Shown: positions 45,978-55,966 of the stretch, one piece after another | Layout: every line of letters starts with the position of its first letter | Numbering within the stretch: the first letter of the stretch is position 1 | Assembly (NCBI RefSeq): GCF_019175285.1 | Contig: NC_056527.1 | Span: 113,160,742-113,224,741 of the forward strand | Direction of reading: 5' to 3' | Source: Sceloporus undulatus | Taxonomy: Eukaryota > Chordata > Lepidosauria > Squamata > Phrynosomatidae | Length of the DNA stretch: 64,000 nucleotides | Notes under the pieces: generated by a model | Told to the model about the DNA's origin: nothing | Database searches by the model: none | What the model saw: the letters and a program-made list of their open reading frames with translations, nothing else | Translations under genes and position numbers: made by a program

Positions 45978-46314
45978 AGGGTCTGTCAGTCCTTATTAGG
46001 GCAAACCCCTGTGTTAGACAAATTCTGAGCTCCCAAAATTGTAGTTTCTATACATGACTACTCTGAAGATACTGAATTGTATGTAGAACGCTGTGGATCA
46101 TTTCCCTTTGGGATGGAAATGTAACAGAGGAAACCATCTGTAAATGAAAGTGGTTTGTGGCTAGCTCAGATCAGTGTGAAAAGCTGGGCTCCTTACAGAA
46201 GAAGGAAACTCTTCTTCAGCCATGCCTGCTGTGCTTTAGAAGAGCTAGAGAAGGCTGAGCATGCTTCTCAGTTCTGTAGAATGAATGGCAACTGCTCTGA
46301 ATGTCTCTCAGAAG

Positions 46315-46339
46315 ATGTTCATCTTTTTCTTCCTCCTTG
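46315..46339 (+). CDS. TRAV-like gene segment 2, leader exon (L-PART1)
   Basis: The ATG at 46315 opens MFIFFFLL and ends at G|GTAAGC in phase 1, the phase the V exon acceptor at 47834 needs. Joined, the signal peptide would read MFIFFFLLVAPSFVFS, hydrophobic and short. The 1,494-bp intron is about as long as that of segment 1 (1,407 bp), which supports both leader calls. The length is at the low end for a TRAV leader, so another leader exon cannot be ruled out. Confidence 0.65.
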
Positions 46340-46775
46340 GTAAGCCAGCTTTGGAATATAGCCTTTCAAAGCCAAAACCTGTGGCTAGAAGTGGGGTGGA
46401 GAATTTCAGAGGGGTGGTGAATCTGCTCTATCTGGTCTATCCAAGATAGCAAAACTATTGATGGGCTAGAATTTAGCACCTTGGATAGCTCCTTTAAAGT
46501 TTGGAATAAGCCACTGTGGGCTGCCAACTGACCTGCTAGATTTGGACAAATCTGATAGGAAGTGACCATTCCTATATTTCTTTCTTGTCAGGTTTGTGGG
46601 AAGGAGCAGAAGGAGCAAATCTAGTTTTTGGCAACCTATGAAAAAGGCTTCCTTCTAGAATCCTGGTACTTGTTTTTTCATAGAATCATACAGTTGGTCG
46701 ACATCACAAGGCCTATCCAGTCCTTTTCTAAAACTTTAGTCTTCACTGTTTCTTGTGTACCTCTGATTTGACTGA

Positions 46776-46992
46776 CTTTGGCTGGATTTGCATTGCAGAA
46801 TTAATGCCATTTGGCACCACTTTAATTGTCATGAGTCCATTCAATAGAATCCTGAGATTTGTAGTTTATTGTGGCACCAGAGCTCATCAGAGAGAGAAGG
46901 CTTAATAGCCCACAAAACTACAGATCCCAGGATTACCTAGCATTGAACCATGGCAGTTAAAAAGATGTCAAACTGTATCATTTTTGCAGCCT
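46776..46992. mobile_element. Palindromic MITE family, copy 8 (in TRAV leader intron)
   Basis: GCATTGCAGAATTAATGCCA, GAGATTTGTAGTTTATTG and ACTACAGATCCCAGGATTAC. It sits in the leader intron of TRAV segment 2, as copy 5 does in segment 1. Confidence 0.75.
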
Positions 46993-47661
46993 TCGGTGAA
47001 CAGTTGATTCAATCTTACATTTCTAGAGCAAAATCTTACACAAAGAACTACTTTTTCTTGATTCAGATTTCCATCTGTCTGGCCAGGTATTTTTTCATCT
47101 TTGACTGACGTTAGTTCTCTAGGACAGGAGGCAGAGGGTTTTAAACATTTTTGTGACCCAATAAACACCAGACACTGAACCAGCAATGCTTAAGCAGTGC
47201 TGTATACATTGGTAAATTCTGAATCTTCACAACATTTCCCAGAGCTCAAGGAGATATGTGCAGATAGGTGTGTTGATCCATAGTTTTAACAGGTCTCAGC
47301 CATGATCCTGTTTACTATAACAACAACAACAACAATTTATTTCTATTCCGCTTTTTTATCGCAAAATCAAAGTGGATTACAACAAAAGCATTAGATACAA
47401 AGTATGCTCCCCACCAAATAAAACTTAACTGACATGATAATAATAATTAAGCAGAATAAATATAGAAAATACAGCGAACATAGTCAAAAATACAAAACAT
47501 AGCAATGCAAGATACATAAACCAAAATACACGACTTGATAATAGTTAAGATATCACATAACATATGTCTCTCCTGGCAGCAAAAATACAGTACAATGCAA
47601 AATACAAAACAGCAATAGCAACAAGGGACGGTCCCTTATACTAGTTGTGTAGTGTTAAATG

Positions 47662-47716
47662 ATGCTCTAGAGTTGTAGTCCAAGGCTCAAACCACTACAC
47701 CAAGCTGGCTCTCAGT
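47662..47716 (-). repeat. CORE-SINE head fragment, minus orientation
   Basis: CAAACCACTACACCAAGCTG and GGCTCTCA match the reversed 5' head only. It lies just before the V exon. Confidence 0.7.
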
Positions 47717-47833
47717 AGTTGATGTTACTGTCTCTGATATTTAAAAAAGTAATCCAGCTCTTCAACCCTGTGAGCTCTGGTCCTAATACAACACTGACTA
47801 TGTCCACTTTGTTCCATCTCTTTTTCCATGCAG

Positions 47834-48134
47834 TGGCTCCAAGTTTTGTCTTTAGCCAAGTTTTCCAACCTGAGCAGCTCATCTACACAGAAGGAAACAA
47901 AATCGAGATCAACTGCACTCAAAATGTAACTAGCCATGACGCTATGTATTGGTACAAGCAGAAATCCCAGCTGGCCGGTGGCACTCTTTCTCTCTTGGGA
48001 TACAGTTATGAAGCTACATCTCTTACAGCTGGAGATTACCAAATGGATGTGGTCAAAACATCTCGCTTCACCAGGCTTACCAGAGACAGGGCAAGACTGA
48101 GTGATGCTGGCGTGTATTTCTGTGCTGTGAGGGA
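47834..48134 (+). CDS. TRAV-like gene segment 2, V exon (T-cell receptor alpha/delta variable)
   Basis: Immunoglobulin V-set exon after a TTTTTCCATGCAG acceptor. Framework-1 has SQVFQPEQL and IEINCTQNV with the first cysteine. A glycan site NVTSH lies in the CDR1 region, then AMYWYKQ, and LSDAGVYFCAVRD with the second cysteine. It ends at the recombination signal at 48135, which fixes the 3' end; codons read beyond it are not coding in the germline. It shares SQVFQP, NVTSH, WYKQ and CAVRD with segment 1, so the two belong to one subgroup. No break is seen. It would join to TRAJ (or TRD) segments expected to the right of this window. Confidence 0.93.
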
Positions 48135-48173
48135 CACAGTGAAAGGAAAGCAGAGGCTGTCAGTACAAAAGCC
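48135..48173 (+). other. 23-bp-spacer recombination signal of TRAV segment 2
   Basis: A perfect consensus heptamer CACAGTG, a spacer of exactly 23 bp (48142-48164) and nonamer ACAAAAGCC (one change from ACAAAAACC). It is closer to consensus than the signal of segment 1. Confidence 0.95.
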
Positions 48174-48867
48174 ACCAACATATTCAGCATGACTTGTGGT
48201 GTGGAACATCAGAGGGGAGAATTGTGGCTATGTGCCTGCTGTTCTTATGGTTAGTTGTGCTTTTCATTATTGTCCTATTTAGACCAGGAGCCTTGAGTTA
48301 GTGTTGGACTGCAATTCCTATCAGCTCTAGCTAGCATAGCCAGTGGTGAGGTGTCATGGACACTGGAGGTCCAATATTGAACATGTTTTAACACTGGATT
48401 ACTAGAACCAGGGCCAGCATTACTACTGAACACTATCATGTAATACTTGATCGTGAATCTATGAGGTTTTTTTTAACGATCATGATGCTTGACCATGTGT
48501 TGATAAACCATTCATTTAATCATCCATTAATTGAATTCAGTTCCACCATCTAGGCAAGTTTCTTACCAACTGTGTTCATCACTTTTCTCTAACTTGGTGG
48601 TCTCTAAGCTTTGGAGTATAACTCTCATCATCTCTGACCACTGTTGAGTGGGGTTTGTGGGAGTTTTAGGAACTTATTGCATTTTTAAATAAGCTGACTT
48701 ATCCCTGTCTATTTTGGGATGCAGCTTGGTATTATTGCAGGGAAAATGCCACCAATGCTGCCACCCAACTGCATCCCGCCGAAAACCAAGCTAGAATCCG
48801 CCCTCAGCTGGCTGATTTGCGAAGTTGCAAAGCTCCTGACTACAAATCGGCTATTTGAATGTGGTTT

Positions 48868-49072
48868 TCTGCTGCTCTGGAGACTAGAACAAAGAGCAGT
48901 GGATTCAAACCACAGGAAAAGAAATTCCACCTAAACACTAGGAAGAAGTTCATAGTGGAGTGTGGTGGAGTCACCTTCTTTGGAGGTTTTCAGAGACTGG
49001 TTGGCCATCTGGGGGTGATTTGATTGTGAGTTCCTGCACGGCAGGAGGTTGGACTACTTGGCTCGTGTTGGA
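48868..49072 (+). repeat. CR1-type LINE 3' end
   Basis: CAGTGGATTCAAACCACAGG, CACTAGGAAGAAGTTCATAG, GGAGGTTTTCAGAGACTGG and GGAGGTTGGACTACTTGGC follow the order of the CR1 3' UTR. It is cut off by the L2 fragment to the right. Confidence 0.75.
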
Positions 49073-49730
49073 ACGAGTTGTCTATTCACGCTGTCTTGAG
49101 TTTCTTGAAACCAACTCCATTCTGGATCCCTTCCAGTCTAGTTTTCGCACATGGCACTCCACAGAGACGGCCCTTATTAAGATCTCGAATGATCTTTTGC
49201 GGGCCAAGGCGAATGGCCTTTATTCTATCCTTGTCCTACTTGATCTGTCTGCGGCCTTCGACATCGTGGACCACTGTCTCCTAATAGATGTACTCTCTGA
49301 CCTTGGTTTCTCAGGCCTTGTTCTCGGTTGGTTCACATCTTACTTGTCAGATCGATCTTTTTCAGTGGTCTCGGGTGGTCAGACCTCGTCTTCTGTCCCC
49401 TTATCTGTTGGAGTTCCTCAGGGCTTTGTTTTGGGTCCCCTTCTGTTCTCTTTATACACACTCTCCCTTGGCAAACTTATCAGTTCTTTTGGTTTCTCCT
49501 ACCATCTGTATGCCGATGATACCCAGCTGTACCTTTCCACCCCTAATCTTTCACCAGAGCTAGAGCAGCAAGTGTCATCCTGTTTAACAGCTGTCTCCCA
49601 CTGGATGCACCATCGGCGTCTGAAGCTCAATATGTCCAAGACTGAGCTTCTTGTTTTCCCTCCTAAGCCCACCCTTCACTACTCCTTTTCTATTTCTGTC
49701 AATAATGTCTCTATCCAGCCGGTCCAGGAA
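49073..49730 (+). repeat. L2-type LINE, reverse-transcriptase half
   Basis: It encodes the L2 reverse-transcriptase motifs [31 protein letters not shown] and [15 protein letters not shown], ending [12 protein letters not shown]. The frame is open from 48960 to 49769, starting inside the CR1 fragment. It stops at CCGGTCCAGGAA, where the 3' half of another L2 copy begins in the opposite orientation. Confidence 0.85.
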
Positions 49731-50632
49731 TTATTATTATTATTAAACTTTATTTCTATAGCGCTGTAATTATACACAGCGCTGTACAAAGTCGGTAAAA
49801 TTAGGAGTAAATAAAAGCCTGCCGAAGGCGTACATTCTAAGATAATAACAATTAAAAGAGGAATAGATAAAATTACCATATGGAAAGGAAAAAAACAGAT
49901 TAAAAACATCAACTATCAAACAAATCACATCACATCAAATATTGTCAGACAGCCAGATAACAATCACAAATTCCCTGAGAACGCTTCCCTAAACAATATG
50001 GTTTTCAGCTCAGCTTTAAAGCTGGTTAGGGAAGTGATGAGTCGTGTATGCAGAGGAAGAAGGTTCCAGAAATAAGGGGCAGCTAGAGAGAAGGGACGGA
50101 TCTGGGACGGGGCAGAGAAGATCCTGGGTTGAGAGAGGAGATTTTGGCTACCAGAGCGGAGAGTGCGAGTAGGGATGTAGGGAGAGAGAAGATCAGTTAA
50201 ATAAAGAGGGGCCAGCCCATGCAGGGCTTTAAAGGTGAGTAGCAAAAGTTTGTACCTGATGCGGAAAGGAAGAGGGAGCCAGTGAAGGGAAGACAACAGA
50301 GGGGAGACATGATCATAACGGCGAGCGAGTGAAATAATGCGTGCAGCTGAATGCTGAACAGAAATTAATGGGTGGAGGTGAGAGAGAGGAAGCCCTGCCA
50401 GGAGGAGGTTACAGTAGTCTAATCGTGAGACCACTAGGGCATGGACCAGTGTTTTTGCAGTAGAAGCTGAGAGATATGGACGGATTTTGGCGATATTATA
50501 GAGAAAAAATCTACAGACTTTGGCTGTAGTCTGGATCTGGGGGATGAATGACAAAGAGGAGTCAAAGATGAAACCGAGACTGCGGGCTTCCTGGACCGGC
50601 TGGATTGAGATGTTATTGACGGAAATAGTTAG
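49731..50632 (-). repeat. L2-type LINE, 3' half in opposite orientation
   Basis: The minus strand encodes the L2 C-terminus: VHALVVSRLDYCNLLLAGLP, HDHVSPLLSSLHWLP-like text and AELKTILFREAFSG. A 3' UTR and AATAATAAT tail end at 49731. Its 5' edge repeats about 40 bp also found at the end of the plus-strand half, with about four differences. Confidence 0.85.
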
Positions 50633-50662
50633 TTAATTTTGATGTGTGAAAGCAATAAATTT

Positions 50663-50766
50663 GCTTACCAGAAGTCAGTTTCCCTGGGTCTCAAATTCTC
50701 TCTATATAACAAAAGGAATCTTCTCAGAGAGAGTCTTGAACCCTGGGAAACTGACTTCTGGTAAGC
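50663..50766. repeat. Hairpin with arms of about 40 bp
   Basis: CTTACCAGAAGTCAGTTTCC at the left is mirrored by GGAAACTGACTTCTGGTAAG at the right, with imperfect extension into GAGAGA/TCTCTC. It lies just upstream of the V2R fragment. Confidence 0.85.
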
Positions 50767-50809
50767 AGACCTATTGCTCTCATACACTGACACTAACTGA
50801 AACTAGACA

Positions 50810-51274
50810 ATGTCAGTCATCATCCTTTCATCTCTAATTCAAGTTGTGATTTGTACCATATGGTTGGCCACCTCTCCACCATTCCCAGAGTTGGACATGT
50901 CCTCCCAGATGGGTCAGATCATAGTGCAATGCAATGAAGGCTCAGACATGATGTCCTACATTGCCCTGAGCTACATGGGGCTTCTGGCTGTCATCAGCTT
51001 CACTGTTGCTTTCTTTGCCAGGAAGTTACCTGCCACTTTTAATGAAGCCAAGCTGATCACCTTCAGCATGTTGGTGTTTTGCAGTGTTTGGGTGTCCTTT
51101 GTCCCCACATACCTGAGCACCAAAGGGAAATACATGGTGGCTGTGGAGATCTTCTCCATCTTGGCCTCTACTTCTGCATTGCTGGTTTTCATTTTTCTTC
51201 CAAAACTCTACATTCTTTTTATCAGGCCAGATCTGAACACCAGAGATCAGCTAGTAAGAAAGAAAGGATTGTAG
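50810..51274 (+). pseudogene. Vomeronasal type-2 receptor (V2R) C-terminal fragment
   Basis: 154 open residues match the end of a class C vomeronasal receptor from TM4 to the C-terminus: [59 protein letters not shown] and [20 protein letters not shown]. In intact V2Rs all seven helices sit in one last exon after a large ligand-binding domain. Here TM1-3 and everything before them are missing; an in-frame TAG lies two codons before the ATG and a hairpin and an L2 copy lie upstream. The frame has stayed open, so the truncation may be recent. V2R genes are numerous in squamates. Confidence 0.88.
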
Positions 51275-51427
51275 TAATTATTGAGCCTTTTCTTTCTAAT
51301 GTATTCCATGTGGTATTAAAATATTATTTCTATTTTTGATAGTTTTTGCATAACTATAGGCCACTTGGAAACGTGATTATTTAAACAAAGGACTTTTTCG
51401 GTGCAGGTTTTATTTTTTAAACTTAGG

Positions 51428-51659
51428 GCCCAAACAGACAGGCCAAAATAAAGCTGCTTCAGGTCACTTTGGAGGTATGCAGTTTAAATGACACATGCAT
51501 CTTAAGAGGCCAGAAGCTGCGTTAAAGCTGAGCTCCTTTTCTCGGGACTAGAGCATGGATTTGGCGCAGCTTCTGGCCTCTTAGGACACATGCATCATTT
51601 AAACAGTATACCTCCAAAATGACCTGAAGCAGCTTTATTTTGGCCTGTCTGTTCGGGCA
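51428..51659. mobile_element. Palindromic MITE of about 230 bp
   Basis: The left arm GCCCAAACAGACAGGCCAAA is mirrored by TTTGGCCTGTCTGTTCGGGC. The pairing runs on through AAGCTGCTTCAGGTCA and GGAGGTATxCxGTTTAAATG for about 75 bp per side. Well preserved. Confidence 0.88.
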
Positions 51660-51884
51660 CTTACTACATAGTCTCTTTCCACTGTTCACTTGCACTTCAA
51701 AATCCTTGTTTATTAAAGGTTAATAAGTAGTGATGATGAAGCAGGAGAGGAAATTATCTTACTCCTCAAGAATGGCAGCTTCTAGCATTCCTCACTGTTA
51801 GCTGTGTTGGCTAGAGCTGCTGGGAGCTGTAACTCAAGCACATTTGTAGGACCACATGCTTCTCGTGCGTGTTTTAGTGAAGGG

Positions 51885-52127
51885 AGGTAGAGTGGTGCAT
51901 TGGTTTGTGTTGGACTTGGATTCTGGGAGACCAGGATTTGAATTCCTGGTTGGCCATGGAAATCTACTGGGTGGACTTGGACAAGTCACACTCTCTCAGC
52001 CTTCAAGGAAGACAAAGGCAAACTACCTCTGAACAAATCTTGTCAAGAAAACTTTATTTCACTTTAGGCTCACCATAAGTTGGGAATAACTTGAAAGGCA
52101 CAACAACAACAACAACAACAACAACAC
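51885..52127 (+). repeat. CORE-SINE
   Basis: GAGGTAGAGTGGTGCATTGG head, GGACTTGGACAAGTCACACT core and a long ACAACAACA tail. Confidence 0.85.
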
Positions 52128-52328
52128 CATGGGATCTTTGTGTTTGTATACTGAAGTGAACTTTGAATTACAAATGGGATGGGAGCTTTCCGTGTTTGAA
52201 ACTCAGCCAGGATGCATGTGGGTTGCAGTCGCCTGGCGGCAGCGGCATCATTTTTCACTATGATAAAATCTGCTTGGAATCCAAAATGTGATTGTATCCC
52301 ATGGGGAATAAGATGTGGTTTTTTTTTT

Positions 52329-53275
52329 ATAATGTGATAAAGGGTGAGAAAATCCATGTGCGTGTTTTAGCCAGTAGTATCTTAAGCTTAGCTCTAGACC
52401 CTCCTTAGACTGGTTAGGAAAAGAGTTTTAGACACTGCCATTTCCCCCTCCCCTTTTACTTTGAGAAACAGCTTGCATTTATAGACTGTTCTGTTGTTTC
52501 CTCATGATATATTTTTTCTGTCCTCTTAATAAAAATAATTGTTTTTCTTACAAAACCAGCTTGTCATTCTGCCTCATTTTTACCTGGAGTTACTCTGGTT
52601 AATTGCTCATTTTAAAAACATTTAGCCTGCAAGGTTCTGCAGGGAGTGAGTGCCTGGAAAAGCTTTCCCACCCCACCCAGTAGAACCAGTGTACAACTCT
52701 TAACATAACGTATGTGGCTCAGTGATTAATGTGCATGGCTGACATTCCATTGTATAATTTCAATGCACAAAGGGAATGCATAGAGGCAATATGCATTCCC
52801 ATGCTAATCTGTGTACTTTAATGCACTGCTACATATGAATGCTCCACATGCACATTTCCACTTACACTGCCACCAGCTGGATATATTCATTATATATTGT
52901 CAAAAAAAATCACTCTGCTTGAAGCAGCACAACTTATACATGCTAATAAGATGTCAGGCATGGTGTGTAGCATGCTCAATATGTGTATTGATGAGAAAAA
53001 TGGAATGTATTGGTTTTAATATTTCGTAAGCCACTGGTATTGGAGAAAAGGTAGGATATAAATAAATAAAATAATAACAATAACAACAAACAATAGAGTA
53101 ACAAATCTTAGTATCCAGTCCATTTTCCTTCTCAACAGAGTCTTGTTCTTGGAATAACATTTCTCCAGCACCCAGAGCATAGTCGTTTTTTAAAATCTAC
53201 ATTTCTGGGTGCTGGAGAACATGCTGTTAATGGAAAGGGTTTTGTAATGTGATAAAGGGTGAGAAAATCCATGTC
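52329..53275. repeat. Segment bounded by a direct repeat of about 30 bp
   Basis: AATGTGATAAAGGGTGAGAA with AATCCATGT occurs at 52329-52361 and again at 53246-53275. Between them, at about 53145-53225, a hairpin TTCTCCAGCACCCAGA / TCTGGGTGCTGGAGAA is present. No gene was recognised inside. Confidence 0.7.
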
Positions 53276-53382
53276 ACAAGTCAGAAGATTTCTTGGGCAA
53301 CTACCACCTCACTTTTCAACTCTATTTCTTTACTAGTTTATGTACCAATTATTTCTCTAATGAAGCAAGTGATCCATTATTG

Positions 53383-53475
53383 AAGGCAAAGGCAAACCTC
53401 TGAACAAATCTTGGCAAGGAAACCCCCTGATAGGTTTGCCTTAGGGTTAGAAATGACTTGAAGGCACACAACAAA
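53383..53475 (+). repeat. CORE-SINE 3' end
   Basis: CCTCTGAACAAATCTTGGCA, GATAGGTTTGCCTTAGGGTT and GAAATGACTTGAAGGCACAC. Confidence 0.8.
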
Positions 53476-54440
53476 TCTTCCCCTTTTAAATAGCTCATTA
53501 GAACTGGCTGACGGGAGATGTAGTTATTTATCATTTATAGTTTGAAAACAAATGAATTCCCTGCTGATAATTCTATGTGATCTTAAGGGAAAGGCAGTGA
53601 AGCTTGATGGCATAAATTACCATGTGGCAACCATCTAGGAGACTGGGAGAGCCCCCAAACTACCAGGTTAAATTAGCAAAGCACACCAAGGGCTACTATT
53701 ATTATTTCAGTCTCAACTCAGATTCTGGACAATGTCTGTTGCTTTCTGATCAGAGATTGACTTATTGGTGCTGAAACTTACAACTGGATTCTATGAAGAC
53801 AAGATGAAAGGACATGATAATGGTTTATTGTTCTTATCTCAACTAGACACCAGCTGTATTTTGTTTTATACATTATATTATTATATTATATTTATTTATT
53901 GCACTTACACCCCATGTTTTTCCCAAAATGGAATCAAAGGCAGCTTTTGAGGTTGGTGGTCTCCTTGAAATGCTGAAAAAGAATGGCAAAGTGACACTGT
54001 ACAAGACTGTGGCATGAATTAAAGACAGCTCCAGCTTCTCCTGGCTTTAGAATATCCTACTTTGCATCAAGTTGAAAGGTATGATGCAGTTTAGTATTAC
54101 AAGGATACACCTATCTTCCCCTGAGTTTGCATGTTCCCTATCCTCACTTCTTGTAAGTCCATGATAAGGAATTTGGATACAAGCTGTGATTAAGATTGAT
54201 CATAAATTTGGAAAATGTGCTAAACTTATATCACTGGCCATCACAAAGGAATAAAGAGAAATGGGCAGTGCACAAACCTAAAGAATGCACAGACAAATCC
54301 AGGCAATGCTAAATTTCCCATCAATTTGTTATAGAGACAATGACTACTAAGACCCCTCCGCTCTAAGTATAATCGTACATGAATTGAGGTTTGAAGATTT
54401 TAAGTAACTAATAGGGATGCATAATTCAGTGTTAGTATTT
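53476..54440. other. Intergenic DNA, no gene seen
   Basis: AT-rich sequence without recognised genes or element ends. Confidence 0.45.
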
Positions 54441-54522
54441 TATTGATTGTTCAATTATATTGTATTATTTTATTGCTGTAATCCCACTTTGATCCTCGGA
54501 AGAGGCGGGACATATACATAAA

Positions 54523-54571
<49 letters not shown>
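54440..54571 (+). repeat. LINE-like 3' end with ATT microsatellite
   Basis: CCCACTTTGATCCTCGGAAG and GGCGGGACATATACATAAAA run into about sixteen ATT units, the usual 3' tail of L2-like elements in this window. Confidence 0.6.
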
Positions 54572-54572
<1 letters not shown>

Positions 54573-54842
54573 ATGAGAAATATGTTGTGTTAAATTATTC
54601 ATTCTTGCAATAGAAAATGAATGACTTAATTATTACCTCATTCCCAATGTTTTTGAAAACTATGCAGTTTTCAAAGACATCTTTCAAGGGGCTGAAATCT
54701 CTGGTAGCATGTGGCTGTCCCTGTTGGTCTCCTTACCTGGCCCTGTGTAATATTGCAAAGGCGGATGAGTAGGGGGCAGGTAAGCACAGCCTACATTCTT
54801 CTAGGATTTTGTCATGGCACCCTCTGCTCTCTTCACTGTATC

Positions 54843-55860
54843 AGTTTTAATAATAATAATAGTTTTTTATTTATATCTTCCCACCTCTCGCAACAGATCG
54901 AGGCGAGATCACAACAGAGTTAAAAGCACTTGTAATATTACAACATTAATTACAATTAAAACCACAGCTAAAACCATAAAACATCAATCATCAGTCATCA
55001 ATCAATCACGGAATCAGGTGCTCTCGTTCCATACCAATGGTCTTCATAGAAGGTCAGGAGGATATGCGCGGCGGAAGAGCTCTGTTTTTACCGCCTTCTT
55101 GAAAATATCCAAGGATGTAACGAGGTGAGTCTCCTCTGGGAGTCTGTTCTGTAGTCTAGGAGCAGCTATACTGAAAGCTTTTTGGGAAGTGGAAGCATGT
55201 TTGGATGGTGGCACCTTTAACAGGTTCTTCCCACTTGTTCTAAGAGTGCGGGGCAGATTATATGGGGAAATGCATTCCCGTAAGTAACCCGGACCCAAAC
55301 CATGTAGGGCTTTAAAGTTAATGACCAACACCTTGTACTGTGCCCGGAAGCTAATTGGGAGCCAGTGTAGATCTTTTAAGATAGGTGTTATATGGTCAAA
55401 TCTCGAAGAGTTAGTGACCAACCTGGCTGCTGCATTTTGCACTAGCTGAAGCTTCCGAACTTGATACAAGGGTAGCCCCATGTAGAGCGCATTACAGAAA
55501 TCAAGACAAGAGATTACCAGAGCATGTACTACAGCTTCAAGGACCTTTCGATTGAGGTAGGGTCACAGTTGGCGTATCAACAGAAGTTGGTATCAAGCAC
55601 TTCTGGCCGTCGCATCTACTTGAGATGACAAACGTAGAGACAGATCCAGAAGTACAGTACTCCCAAACTGCAAACTTCATCCTTCAGGGGAAGTGTAACC
55701 CCGTCTAGGAGTGGTGGACAAATTTCCTTCCCCAGACCTAAGGAACCTATGGCAAGTACCTCCGTTTTCTCTGGATTCAGCCTGAGTTTGTTTTTCCTCA
55801 TCCAGCCCATTACTGACTCAAGGCAGGGGTTCATGGGGGAGATGCCATTCTTAGTCACTG
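54843..55860 (-). repeat. L2-type LINE fragment upstream of the OR10G-like gene
   Basis: The minus strand encodes WMRKNKLRLNPEKTEVLAIG, then after a break QNAAARLVTN, LHWLPISFRAQYKVLVINFK, ALHGLGPGYL and AVKTELFRRAYP, the L2 C-terminal order. The two frames are separated by at least one break. It ends about 100 bp before the receptor ATG and could supply part of its upstream region. Confidence 0.85.
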
Positions 55861-55966
55861 TAGTTTATGTTTTGATTTATATTGAGTACAAAGATTATAA
55901 ATGAAATATCTACTCTTTGTATTTTCACAGGTTAAACTGCTGAACTCACATCCGGATAGTGAATGA

